Part shown: piece by piece, positions 1 through 5,896 of the stretch
Position numbering within the stretch: position 1 is the stretch's first letter
Layout: the number at the start of each line of letters is the position of its first letter
Source: Deltaproteobacteria bacterium
GTDB lineage: Bacteria; UBA10199; DSSB01
Assembly (NCBI GenBank): GCA_021414045.1
Contig: JAIOPF010000302.1
Location: 1-6,331, forward strand
Reading direction: 5' to 3'
Length of the DNA stretch: 6,331 bases
Made by a program: the position numbers and the translations under genes
Notes under the pieces: generated by a model
The model's database searches: none
Told to the model about the DNA's origin: nothing
The model's input: only the letters and a program-made list of their open reading frames with translations

Positions 1-470
1 ATGCCCACCAATCCGCTGTCCCAAATTCCGGGTTCCAGCAAGGCTATCCCGATGCCCACTTCCCCATCGTCGGCGAGCGTCGTCAGCAACTTATTTTGGC
101 CCAGGCGTTCGGCGGCGACTCCGCTCAATACCGGCCTACCGAAACGAAATTGGACCTCCAGCGAATGTTCCGCCGCATCCAAAGCCAGAAGATGGCAAAC
201 CGCGCGCTTGACCGAGATCAAGCTCGCGATCCGCGAGAAATACTTCGGTCCGCGCTCGGAGGCGGGCAGGGCCGCCTGGGGCAAGCGGACGATTTCCTGC
301 GGGGTCAAGAATCGTTCCAACAAGGCGTGGAGATCTTCCGGGGAATTCTGGGCCAAGTCGCGATAGAGCGCGGTTCTATCGGTTTCGACGGAGACCTCTC
401 CGGGCTTTTGTTCCAGCAACAAGTCGAATTCGCGGTAAATCCGCTCGACCACGCTTCGCAATTGGTCTCC
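1..470 (-). other. Possible 4'-phosphopantetheinyl transferase-like region (N-terminal part only)
   Basis: Residues about 790-945 of protein B show, in order, FLTPQEI (843-849), YFSRIASLISVKRAV (866-880), a GRPVL turn (900-904), LLTTLADDGEVGIGIAL (917-933) and finally DSGLVG followed by an AT- codon at the edge. Transferases embedded in polyketide or polyunsaturated fatty acid synthases run 'GRIAAKDAV ... GRP ... SLAH ... VAVAL ... GVGID.E', and the order and spacing here agree. The residues do not: the SLAH histidine is replaced by Asp923, and the K-E/D pair is K877-R878. This region is therefore either a degenerate relative or a chance resemblance. The decisive part, GxDxE and the W/KEA motif, would lie outside the window. 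Confidence 0.35.
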
Positions 471-2837
471 CGTCAACGCAAGCATCTTTCGCGATGAAGG
501 TCTTGCGGGTGACGGAAGGGGCAAGGCTGACACAAGGCCCGCGCTTAAGGAGCGCAGTTCCCGATTCGGGGCGACGAATTCCGCTCCGAATTTGCCCCAG
601 GGAATTTCGATGGAAAACCGCTGCAAGGGGTAATTTTCAGGGGCCGGGGACTGAAACGAAAGCCGCGTGGAAGGCGGCGGCTCCGGAGCGGCCAACAGGT
701 CTCCCAGTTCCGACGCATAACTATTGGACATGCGGGAAAGATACTTCTCCGGAGACCCCAAGGTGAAATTCAGCGTGGAGGATGGCCGAGCCGAGGGAGG
801 CTGCAGGACCGAAAAACCCGGCAAGTCTCCGAGCATCTCGAAAGTCGAACCGCTATCGTCCACGAGCGTGTCGAAGGCGCGCTTGCCCCGCAGGACGCTG
901 ATCGCGGGATGCTTCAGTTTCACGCCGCGGGTGGGAAACTCGCGAATCTTCGCCAAATAACTCTCGATGGTCGGATTCTCGGAGTAACGCAAATCTCCGT
1001 TCTTGAGCCCGCGCATCGCCAACACCAGGTCCTCACGAGTGTAGATATTCAAGCCCTCCCTGACCTCGACGATGGAGACCGCCTCGGTCGGGGTCTTCCC
1101 GAAATAGATCATCTTCATCGCGGGATCTTCGTTGGCGAGGCGAAGAATGCGGCCGGCGGGGCCGGTGGTGGCCATGATCAGATTCTTCTCCTGCCCAAGC
1201 CGAAGACCTAATTGAAAGGCGCGAACCCCGGGATGCAGCTGGACGTGTTGCCGAAAACGAGTCGGGAAAAGCCTTTGGATCCCGTCGAACCATAATTTTT
1301 CGAAGAGGTTCAGCTGGACGCCTTCCGAGACTTGGAAACTCTGGTACTGAAGCAATTCGGGACTGGTGTTCCGATAAACCGCCTCGGCGCCCTTCTCCAT
1401 CGCGCCTTGGAATATGTCGCGCGGTGAAAAGGCCCAATGCAGGTAGACCTCGTCGATATCGAAGGCGACGCGCTGAACCCTTTCGGGATAGCGTCGCGCG
1501 ATCTCGAAACCACGGCGGAAGGAGCTTTCGTCGAAGGAGTGCGTGGTGATTCCGAAGGCGCTGAGCAATTCCTTGACGAAGCCGGGCCTCTCCAAGGAAA
1601 CCGGCTCGACGTAACCCCGAGGCATGAGTCCACGGAGTTGCCGCTCGGCCTCTTCGCGATTGAGCCTTTCGCCGCGCGGGCTCTCGTAGGACGGACGGGT
1701 CCCTAATTTGGGCAAGGTGAGCGGAGAACGATCCGAACCCGGGCCCTCCCCGCCGCCCTCCATCATCGACATCCAGAAACCAAAGGAGTTTTCCGAACCC
1801 TCCGGCTTGGAGGGAAGTTGGGCCGAAGCCAAAAGAGCCCCTTCCCATCCCGAGCGAGGCCGGAATGGCGAACCTCGAGGCGTCGCTTCGGAGAGCGCCT
1901 CCACTTGGAGATCCATGGACCTTTCCCATGCGCCGAAACGGGAACCGAAGGCGTGACGGCTAAGATTGCCGGCGACGTGGAACTGCAACAGCAAAGCCAA
2001 GGAGTCGATCAGGGTCATCGCCCCGTCTTGGTGGCGCCTTAGCCCGGCCAATCTTTCGAGACCGTGGCCGAGATAAATCCCACCCAGCATGGAGGTTTGC
2101 GCGAAGGCTTGTTGGGCAATACCCGGCCTGCCTCCGAGTCGCCGATACGCGCCGTTACTTAGGGCGCCGGCGACCTTGAGGCCGCCCAAGACCAGGAAGC
2201 TCGAGGCGAATTCGCGGGCCAAGGTTTCTTCGCTCCAATCCTGAGCGCGGCCCAAGGCAGCGTTCCCAAGACGTCCCGCTAGCGTGAAGCTCGGCGCCTC
2301 CAGCGTGAATGCCCCGAAACTCGCCAAGGCTCGCGCTCCGAAACCGCGCGTCAAAAAATTCGCCGAGGGAGAAAGCGCCAGACGGCTCATCATGGCAAGG
2401 CGGCTCATGCGAAAGACGAGTCCAGCCGAACCCATCGCAAACAGGGCGGCGGGATCGCTGGCCTCCTGAGCCAGACGACGCAGCAGGAATTCGGCGCGGG
2501 CGCCTCGGCCACCGTGGCCCAGAATGGCATCCAGGCCCGCTTGGGCACGATTTCTCTGGGGCCCTTCGGGAGCCGCGCCAAGGATCGCCGCATAGGTCTC
2601 GGCGGCCAAATCGAGGCGACCTTCTTGCTGGTGCCGAGTCGAGAAACCCAGCAGGCCTTCGTAGAACAAAGTTTCATCCGTCTCGGCGGACAAGGCCTGC
2701 AATTCTTGCCTATCAGATTCTTGCGCCAAGCGCAGGGGACGAGCGATCACCTGAGAAGCCGGAAAAGCCGGGCCTTCTTGGGCGTTAGGGCGAAGGGGTC
2801 CGCCCGTCGTCGAACGGTGAGCGCGATTTGAAAACAT
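1..2837 (-). CDS. Large modular protein B: TPR-like/hydrophobic head, HAD-like domain, PPTase-like C-terminal region (3' partial)
   Basis: Reading the minus strand from the ATG at 2837 gives 945 codons with no stop before the left edge, so the C-terminus is missing. Residues 42-316 match residues 26-300 of upstream protein A without gaps. They comprise a TPR-like helix pair (about 55-105) and Gly/Ala-rich hydrophobic helices (about 130-295). A Ser/Gly/Pro-rich linker follows (about 318-390). Residues 454-680 look like a HAD hydrolase: motif I VAFDIDEV with D460 and D462, motif II ATTG with T557, a lysine near 640-642, and motif IV VDDS with D660 and D661. Residues about 785-945 resemble the start of a phosphopantetheinyl transferase (ISVKRAV at 874-880, GRP at 900-902, LVG at the edge). 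There is no signal peptide. No good Shine-Dalgarno precedes the ATG; an in-frame TTG at 2873 is an alternative start. It probably shares a transcript with A. The open frame is certain, the HAD call fairly strong, the transferase call tentative, and the overall function unknown. Confidence 0.92.
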   Translation of the reverse strand, partial: MFSNRAHRSTTGGPLRPNAQEGPAFPASQVIARPLRLAQESDRQELQALSAETDETLFYEGLLGFSTRHQQEGRLDLAAETYAAILGAAPEGPQRNRAQAGLDAILGHGGRGARAEFLLRRLAQEASDPAALFAMGSAGLVFRMSRLAMMSRLALSPSANFLTRGFGARALASFGAFTLEAPSFTLAGRLGNAALGRAQDWSEETLAREFASSFLVLGGLKVAGALSNGAYRRLGGRPGIAQQAFAQTSMLGGIYLGHGLERLAGLRRHQDGAMTLIDSLALLLQFHVAGNLSRHAFGSRFGAWERSMDLQVEALSEATPRGSPFRPRSGWEGALLASAQLPSKPEGSENSFGFWMSMMEGGGEGPGSDRSPLTLPKLGTRPSYESPRGERLNREEAERQLRGLMPRGYVEPVSLERPGFVKELLSAFGITTHSFDESSFRRGFEIARRYPERVQRVAFDIDEVYLHWAFSPRDIFQGAMEKGAEAVYRNTSPELLQYQSFQVSEGVQLNLFEKLWFDGIQRLFPTRFRQHVQLHPGVRAFQLGLRLGQEKNLIMATTGPAGRILRLANEDPAMKMIYFGKTPTEAVSIVEVREGLNIYTREDLVLAMRGLKNGDLRYSENPTIESYLAKIREFPTRGVKLKHPAISVLRGKRAFDTLVDDSGSTFEMLGDLPGFSVLQPPSARPSSTLNFTLGSPEKYLSRMSNSYASELGDLLAAPEPPPSTRLSFQSPAPENYPLQRFSIEIPWGKFGAEFVAPNRELRSLSAGLVSALPLPSPARPSSRKMLALTGDQLRSVVERIYREFDLLLEQKPGEVSVETDRTALYRDLAQNSPEDLHALLERFLTPQEIVRLPQAALPASERGPKYFSRIASLISVKRAVCHLLALDAAEHSLEVQFRFGRPVLSGVAAERLGQNKLLTTLADDGEVGIGIALLEPGIWDSGLVG
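798..1478 (-). other. HAD-like hydrolase domain within protein B
   Basis: This stretch encodes residues 454-680 of protein B. The HAD motifs appear in order: hhhDxDxV (D460, D462), a helix-rich insert of about 70 residues where a C1 cap would sit, then HPGVRAF (535-541) and LIMATTGPAG (553-562). The last two match the usual 'pGv..l' helix followed by the motif II Thr/Ser strand. YFGKTPTE (578-585) follows, then a second insert of about 55 residues, then KHPAI (642-646) and FDTLVDDSG (655-663) as motif IV. All catalytic carboxylates are kept, so phosphohydrolase or phosphotransfer activity is possible. The substrate cannot be inferred. The motif III lysine could be K640, K642 or K581. Confidence 0.7.
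1890..2714 (-). repeat. Paralogous head module, copy in gene B
   Basis: This segment encodes residues 42-316 of protein B. It is the same length (825 bases) as the segment at 4365-5189 in gene A and aligns with it without insertion or deletion at a constant 16-residue offset. Landmarks are GARAE (112-116), LTRGFGARAL (162-171), FTLEAP (177-182), SSFLVLGGLK (212-221), LGGIYLGHGLE (251-261), LQFHV (284-288) and WER (304-306). Codons differ widely between the copies, so the duplication is old. Several hydrophobic Gly/Ala-rich helices are present, but none is long enough for a confident transmembrane call. Confidence 0.88.
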
Positions 2838-2897
2838 AATATTGAGACAGGTCTTTTCGCCGCGGTGAGCCAAAAGTTGCTTGGACCGGGAGGAGAA
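2838..2897 (-). other. 60-base gap between genes A and B, no terminator and no clear ribosome binding site
   Basis: The gap contains no hairpin followed by a T tract, so A and B are probably on one transcript. There is no GGAG-like site 5-10 bases before the ATG of B; the nearest purine run, GCGAAAAG, is too far upstream. The TAA of A lies in the same reading frame as B, 63 bases before its ATG. An in-frame TTG at 2873 could be an alternative start but also lacks a good binding site. Confidence 0.6.
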
Positions 2898-5264
2898 TTA
2901 TTCTTCCGAGTTCGGACGCAAACTCACTGGAATTAATCGGGAATTCGGTCGCCCCGAAATTTGCAAGACGGGCGGAGAGAGCACGAACCTTCCTTGGTAA
3001 TGCCGCAACATTTCCATTTCGCTGTAAGGAAGGACGTTTTGGTAATCGAAATGGTCGTAAACGAAGTCCCAATATCCAGCTTCCACTGTCGTTCTTTCCG
3101 GAGTCATTAATCCATTTTTCATCAAGATGCGAATGACTTGCGGATTTTTCACGTTCAACCATTGTAGGTCTAAACCTTGAACCGAAGCTTGGGTCGCCAA
3201 CCAATCCATCACGATGGTTCCGGCGCCTCTCGGCAATTGGTAGGAGCCCTCGTTGGTGATGAGGTTCGCCGGAACCAATTTTCCGGGTTCCATGAAAAAT
3301 TGCAGCAATCCCCCTTGTCCTCCCTCGAGAAGTTCGATTTCGATGAGAGTATTGCCGGGGGAAGAAAGCCGGTCGGTCTCGCCGACGCGCCGACTCGTCA
3401 GCACGCGAGCTCGAAGTTCCCCTCCGTCGCGTCGGGCGATCACGCGCTCAGTGCCAGGTATCAAGAAATCCCGAAGGGGATCCACCTGCAATTCGTAAGG
3501 ATGGGAGGTTTCCCGAAGAACCGAGGCCGAGCGCAAGGTCGCAGGCAGGAGATCGGGATTCGGCCTTCCATGAACGTTGAAATATCCCTTTCCCGCGTGA
3601 CGGGTCAGAAAGTCTCCACTGGTCAGGGGAGCCATTCCCAAAGCGCTGCTTCCGTAGGGTTTTTTGAAGACCCTGGCTTCGACCATCGCGTTCCTCGGAG
3701 CCAGCAAGTCGCAATTCTGAAGAATGCGAAAAATTCGGGGATTGTTGATTCCCAAGACGCTGAAGAGTTGCCCGCGAAGCGCGGCCTGGGTGGCCAGCCA
3801 GTCGGTCAAGATAGCCCCCGCACCCGGCGCCATATCCAGCGTCACTTGGTTGTTTTCGCGGGTGCGAATATGGAAAAGGTGCAGTGTGCCCGGTTCGACG
3901 TAAATCGTGAGCTGTCCTCTGGTCGTTCCTTCCGAAACCTCGAAACGATAACGCGGAACGCCCGGCACGATATAATCGTCGGTGGGTGCGCTGAAATCCG
4001 ACTCCGTCAGCCGCAGGCGGATCTCGCCTCCGTTGCGAGTGGCCACCACGTGATCGGCTCCCGGCCGGAGAAAGCTATCGAGATCCCGCATCACCAATTC
4101 GTAGTTCCAAAGGCGAGAGCCATCTCCAAAGGCGCCCGATTCGCGGGTGCGAGGAATGCGCGGCTGCAACACGCCTTCGACGGGATCCGGCGCCGCCACC
4201 GGTGATTCCGGACGTGGGGCGCGGGAGACCGCGCTCACCCCTCCGGAAATCTTCGGATCAAAGCCGCCAGAAGTCATCATGAGGACATTGGGCAATGAAA
4301 GTCCGCCACCGGCCGGCGCAGCGGCTAATTGGGGAAGCCGAACGCGGCTCGGAACATTCTCTCTCGCCAGGATCTCGGTGCGAAGATCGAGACCCCGCTC
4401 CCAACGCGCAACGCCTTCTCCCGAAACGGAAGCGCCGAATCGCCCAACCACGTGGAACTGCAAAAGCGTCGCCAGCGAGTCGACGAAGGTGGTCGCGCCG
4501 TCCCGATGCGGCCGCAGTCCGGTCCATTGTTCCAAGCCATGTCCCAAGTAGATGCCACCCAGGGTGGCGCCCTGGTGAAAGAGGGTTTGCGAAAGCCCGG
4601 AACTCGCGCCCGACCTGCGATACAGCGAAGCTCCGGCCCAACCCGCCAGCTTGAGGCCGCCCAACACCAAGAAACTCGAAGCCAAATCCCGCCTCAGTCC
4701 GGAGGCGCTCCAATCCTGTTCTCGACCCAAGGCCTGTCCCGCCAATCGCTGCGTCAGAGTGAAAGCCGGCGCTTCCAAGGCGAAACCCGCGACGCCAGCA
4801 AGGGCCCGGGCTCCGAAGCCACGCGTTAAAATATTTCCGGTCGTGGAACCAGCCAAGCGGCTCAGCACCGTGAAGCGCGTCATACGAAAGACGCTCCCAG
4901 CCACCAACATGCCCAACAGAGCCGTGGGTTCGCTGCTTTGACGCGTCAATTGGCGCAGCAAAACCTCGGCGCGGGCGCCGTTGGAACCACGCCCTTGCAA
5001 GGCGTCGAGGCGCTGGCTGGCGCGGGCTTGGAACGGGGAATTGGCGGCGTTGGTCTGGATTTGGGAGTAAATCTCGGCGGCGATTTCCTCGCGGCCCGCC
5101 TGCTCTTGGCGCAGGGCGAAGGAGTAAAGTCCCTCGAGGTAGAGTTCAGGATCGCTTTCCGTGGCCAAGCTGCTCAGTTCGGCCCTTTCCGGAGCATCGA
5201 ACCTTCGCAGCCAAGTCTCGGAGAGACCGGTCTCCGGCAACGCCGCTAAAACCTTACCCGTCAT
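2898..5264 (-). CDS. Large modular protein A: TPR-like/hydrophobic head with two tandem C-terminal domains, unknown function
   Basis: This is a complete 788-residue gene. Its ATG at 5264 is preceded by GAGGA with a 6-base spacer, and it ends in TAA. I do not recognise a named family. Residues 41-90 form a TPR-like helix pair (YLEGLYSFALRQEQAGREEI region). Residues 110-300 hold Gly/Ala-rich hydrophobic helices with the landmarks LTRGFGARAL (146-155), FALEAP (161-166), SSFLVLGGLK (196-205) and LGGIYLGHGLE (235-245). Residues 301-387 are a Pro/Ala/Gly/Ser-rich linker. Residues 388-578 and 590-783 are two copies of one domain, each with an NGGE or DGGE beta-hairpin, a GAG-DWLATQA helix and an NP---RIL helix. 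There is no N-terminal signal peptide, so the protein is cytoplasmic, or membrane-associated through the head. Gene B, 60 bases downstream, has the same head with a different tail, which suggests a constant targeting or assembly module. The open frame and its repeats are certain; function is not known. Confidence 0.94.
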   Translation of the reverse strand: MTGKVLAALPETGLSETWLRRFDAPERAELSSLATESDPELYLEGLYSFALRQEQAGREEIAAEIYSQIQTNAANSPFQARASQRLDALQGRGSNGARAEVLLRQLTRQSSEPTALLGMLVAGSVFRMTRFTVLSRLAGSTTGNILTRGFGARALAGVAGFALEAPAFTLTQRLAGQALGREQDWSASGLRRDLASSFLVLGGLKLAGWAGASLYRRSGASSGLSQTLFHQGATLGGIYLGHGLEQWTGLRPHRDGATTFVDSLATLLQFHVVGRFGASVSGEGVARWERGLDLRTEILARENVPSRVRLPQLAAAPAGGGLSLPNVLMMTSGGFDPKISGGVSAVSRAPRPESPVAAPDPVEGVLQPRIPRTRESGAFGDGSRLWNYELVMRDLDSFLRPGADHVVATRNGGEIRLRLTESDFSAPTDDYIVPGVPRYRFEVSEGTTRGQLTIYVEPGTLHLFHIRTRENNQVTLDMAPGAGAILTDWLATQAALRGQLFSVLGINNPRIFRILQNCDLLAPRNAMVEARVFKKPYGSSALGMAPLTSGDFLTRHAGKGYFNVHGRPNPDLLPATLRSASVLRETSHPYELQVDPLRDFLIPGTERVIARRDGGELRARVLTSRRVGETDRLSSPGNTLIEIELLEGGQGGLLQFFMEPGKLVPANLITNEGSYQLPRGAGTIVMDWLATQASVQGLDLQWLNVKNPQVIRILMKNGLMTPERTTVEAGYWDFVYDHFDYQNVLPYSEMEMLRHYQGRFVLSPPVLQISGRPNSRLIPVSLRPNSEE
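2916..3497 (-). repeat. Tandem domain copy 2 in protein A (STAS-like second half)
   Basis: This segment encodes residues 590-783 and repeats copy 1: YELQVDPLRDFLIPGTERVI against YEL--RDLDSFLRPGADHVV, DGGE (613-616), FFMEPGKL (656-663), GAGTIVMDWLATQA (680-693), NVKNPQVIRIL (704-714), VEA (727-729) and GRPNSRLIPVSLR (771-783). Between VEA and GRPN it has a Tyr/Phe/Asp-rich stretch (YWDFVYDHFDYQN) that differs from copy 1. The protein ends five residues after the repeat. Confidence 0.85.
3531..4103 (-). repeat. Tandem domain copy 1 in protein A (STAS-like second half)
   Basis: This segment encodes residues 388-578. It opens with YEL and FLRPGADHVVATRNGGEIRL, continues through predicted beta strands (RFEVSEG, LTIYVEPG, LHLFHIRT), then has GAGAILTDWLATQA (481-494), an LG-INNP strand-turn (504-509), RIFRIL (510-515) and VEA (528-530), and closes with GRPNPDLLP-TLR. 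The order 'small-Gly, helix, G, strand, NP, helix ending in L' is like the second half of STAS folds such as anti-sigma-factor antagonists. That comparison is an inference from pattern only. Confidence 0.85.
4365..5189 (-). repeat. Paralogous head module, copy in gene A
   Basis: This segment encodes residues 26-300 of protein A and is the partner of 1890-2714. The alignment starts at ERAELSSLATESD (A) against DRQELQALSAETD (B) and continues through the WER motif (A 288-290, B 304-306) without a gap. The most conserved part is A residues 144-207, where about two thirds of positions look identical by eye. Conservation drops sharply after about residue 300, which marks the module boundary. Confidence 0.88.
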
Positions 5265-5269
5265 ATTGC

Positions 5270-5275
5270 TTCCTC
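5270..5275 (-). promoter_or_regulatory. Ribosome binding site of gene A
   Basis: The minus strand reads GAGGAAGCAATATG. The GAGGA core (5271-5275) lies 6 bases before the ATG at 5264, which supports that start. Confidence 0.7.
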
Positions 5276-5332
5276 AACCCTTTGTTCCCTCAAGGAATTC
5301 CTGCTTTGCTTTTGATACTTAAGGGTTTTTTC

Positions 5333-5360
5333 GGAGGAACTCGCGCAAAGTTGCGCCTCC
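5333..5360 (-). other. Imperfect hairpin in the gap between yajQ and gene A
   Basis: The arms gcgcaa (5343-5348) and ttgcgc (5351-5356) form a perfect inner palindrome. An outer ggag/ctcc pairing (5333-5336 with 5357-5360) extends it past a 6-base bulge. On the transcribed strand the hairpin is followed by AAAAAA (plus-strand T6 at 5326-5331), not by a T tract, so it is not a canonical intrinsic terminator for yajQ. It could be a weak or Rho-assisted terminator or an mRNA end structure. The remainder of 5265-5394 shows no convincing -35/-10 pair; the only AT-rich patch is around TTAAGTATCAAAAG. Confidence 0.4.
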
Positions 5361-5394
5361 CGGAAGCGAGCCGGTTATTGAGGCTAGGCGGGGG

Positions 5395-5880
5395 CTAGTC
5401 GCGGAAATTCTTGAATTGCAAAGGTAATTCGAAATCGAGGCCGCGCAAAAGCTCCATCACTTCTTGGAGGTCGTCCTTCTTTTTGCCGGTGACCCGGACC
5501 TGGTTGTCCTGGATCTGGGCCTGGACCTTCATCTTGCTGTCTTTGATGGCGGAGGTGAGCTTTTTAGCCTTCTCGGTCTCGATGCCTTCCAGCACCTTGA
5601 CGTCACACTTCACCAGAGAACCGGCGGCCGGCTCGATCTTACCGACGGACAGCGATTTGATGTCGATGCCGCGGCGCATGGCCTTGGTTTGGAGGATTTC
5701 GACGACGGCCTTCAGCTTGGTCTCGTTGTCGCTGACCACGTGGATATTTTCTTTGTCATACTTGATCTCGGTCTTGGTGCCCTTGAAATCGTAACGCTGC
5801 ATGACCTCTTTGGTCGCCTGGTTGACCGCATTGTCCACTTCCTGCTTGTCGATTTCGCTGACCACGTCGAATGAAGGCAT
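5395..5880 (-). CDS. yajQ: YajQ family nucleotide-binding protein (reported cyclic di-GMP effector)
   Basis: This 161-residue cytoplasmic protein is close to the length of E. coli YajQ (163). It shows family signatures from end to end: MPSFDVVSE at the start, RYDFKGTKTEI (29-39), KAMRRGID (66-73), KLTSAIKDSKMKVQAQIQ (107-124), VRVTGKKKDDLQ (128-139) and LPLQFKNFRD at the C-terminus. The family folds as two ferredoxin-like halves. Members have been reported to bind nucleic acid and, in some bacteria, cyclic di-GMP, with effects on virulence gene transcription; which activity holds here cannot be told. The ATG at 5880 is chosen over the GTG at 5886 because AGGAGG sits 6 bases before the ATG and family members begin at MPSFD. 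It lies 16 bases after lolA and ends in TAG. Confidence 0.97.
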   Translation of the reverse strand: MPSFDVVSEIDKQEVDNAVNQATKEVMQRYDFKGTKTEIKYDKENIHVVSDNETKLKAVVEILQTKAMRRGIDIKSLSVGKIEPAAGSLVKCDVKVLEGIETEKAKKLTSAIKDSKMKVQAQIQDNQVRVTGKKKDDLQEVMELLRGLDFELPLQFKNFRD

Positions 5881-5886
5881 GTTCAC

Positions 5887-5892
5887 CCTCCT
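5887..5892 (-). promoter_or_regulatory. Ribosome binding site of yajQ
   Basis: A perfect AGGAGG on the minus strand lies 6 bases before the ATG at 5880, within the 16-base gap after lolA. It decides the start codon: an in-frame GTG at 5886 would directly abut the site and is too close to use it. Confidence 0.9.
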
Positions 5893-5896
5893 AAGA

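Noticed and set aside
1033..1929. A 298-codon open frame on the minus strand within gene B
   Set aside because: It is out of frame with the long frame homologous to A. Its translation is Arg/Ser-rich with no recognisable motif, as expected of a shadow in GC-rich coding DNA.
1..2042. A chain of short plus-strand open frames in the left third
   Set aside because: They overlap in different frames and are all antisense to the continuous minus-strand frame of B. They look like complements of its codons.
1..2837. Gene B as a pseudogene or frameshifted copy of A
   Set aside because: Codon-by-codon reading from 2837 to base 1 found no stop and no frame change. The phase agrees at both ends, with 945 codons plus two bases.
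3177..4205. A 342-codon open frame on the plus strand opposite gene A
   Set aside because: It lies entirely antisense to the duplicated domains of A. Its composition is atypical, and it has no ribosome binding site or family resemblance.
1890..5189. The two similar segments as an insertion sequence or a recent DNA repeat
   Set aside because: Similarity is at the protein level with strongly diverged codons. There are no terminal inverted repeats, target duplications or transposase, so this is an old gene duplication.
5292..5302. Palindrome around aaggaattcct upstream of gene A as an operator
   Set aside because: It is a short palindrome built on GAATTC. There is no second copy and no promoter to relate it to, so chance is sufficient.
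5881..5886. GTG at 5886 as the yajQ start
   Set aside because: It directly abuts the AGGAGG, leaving no spacer. The ATG at 5880 has a 6-base spacer and matches the MPSFD start of the family.
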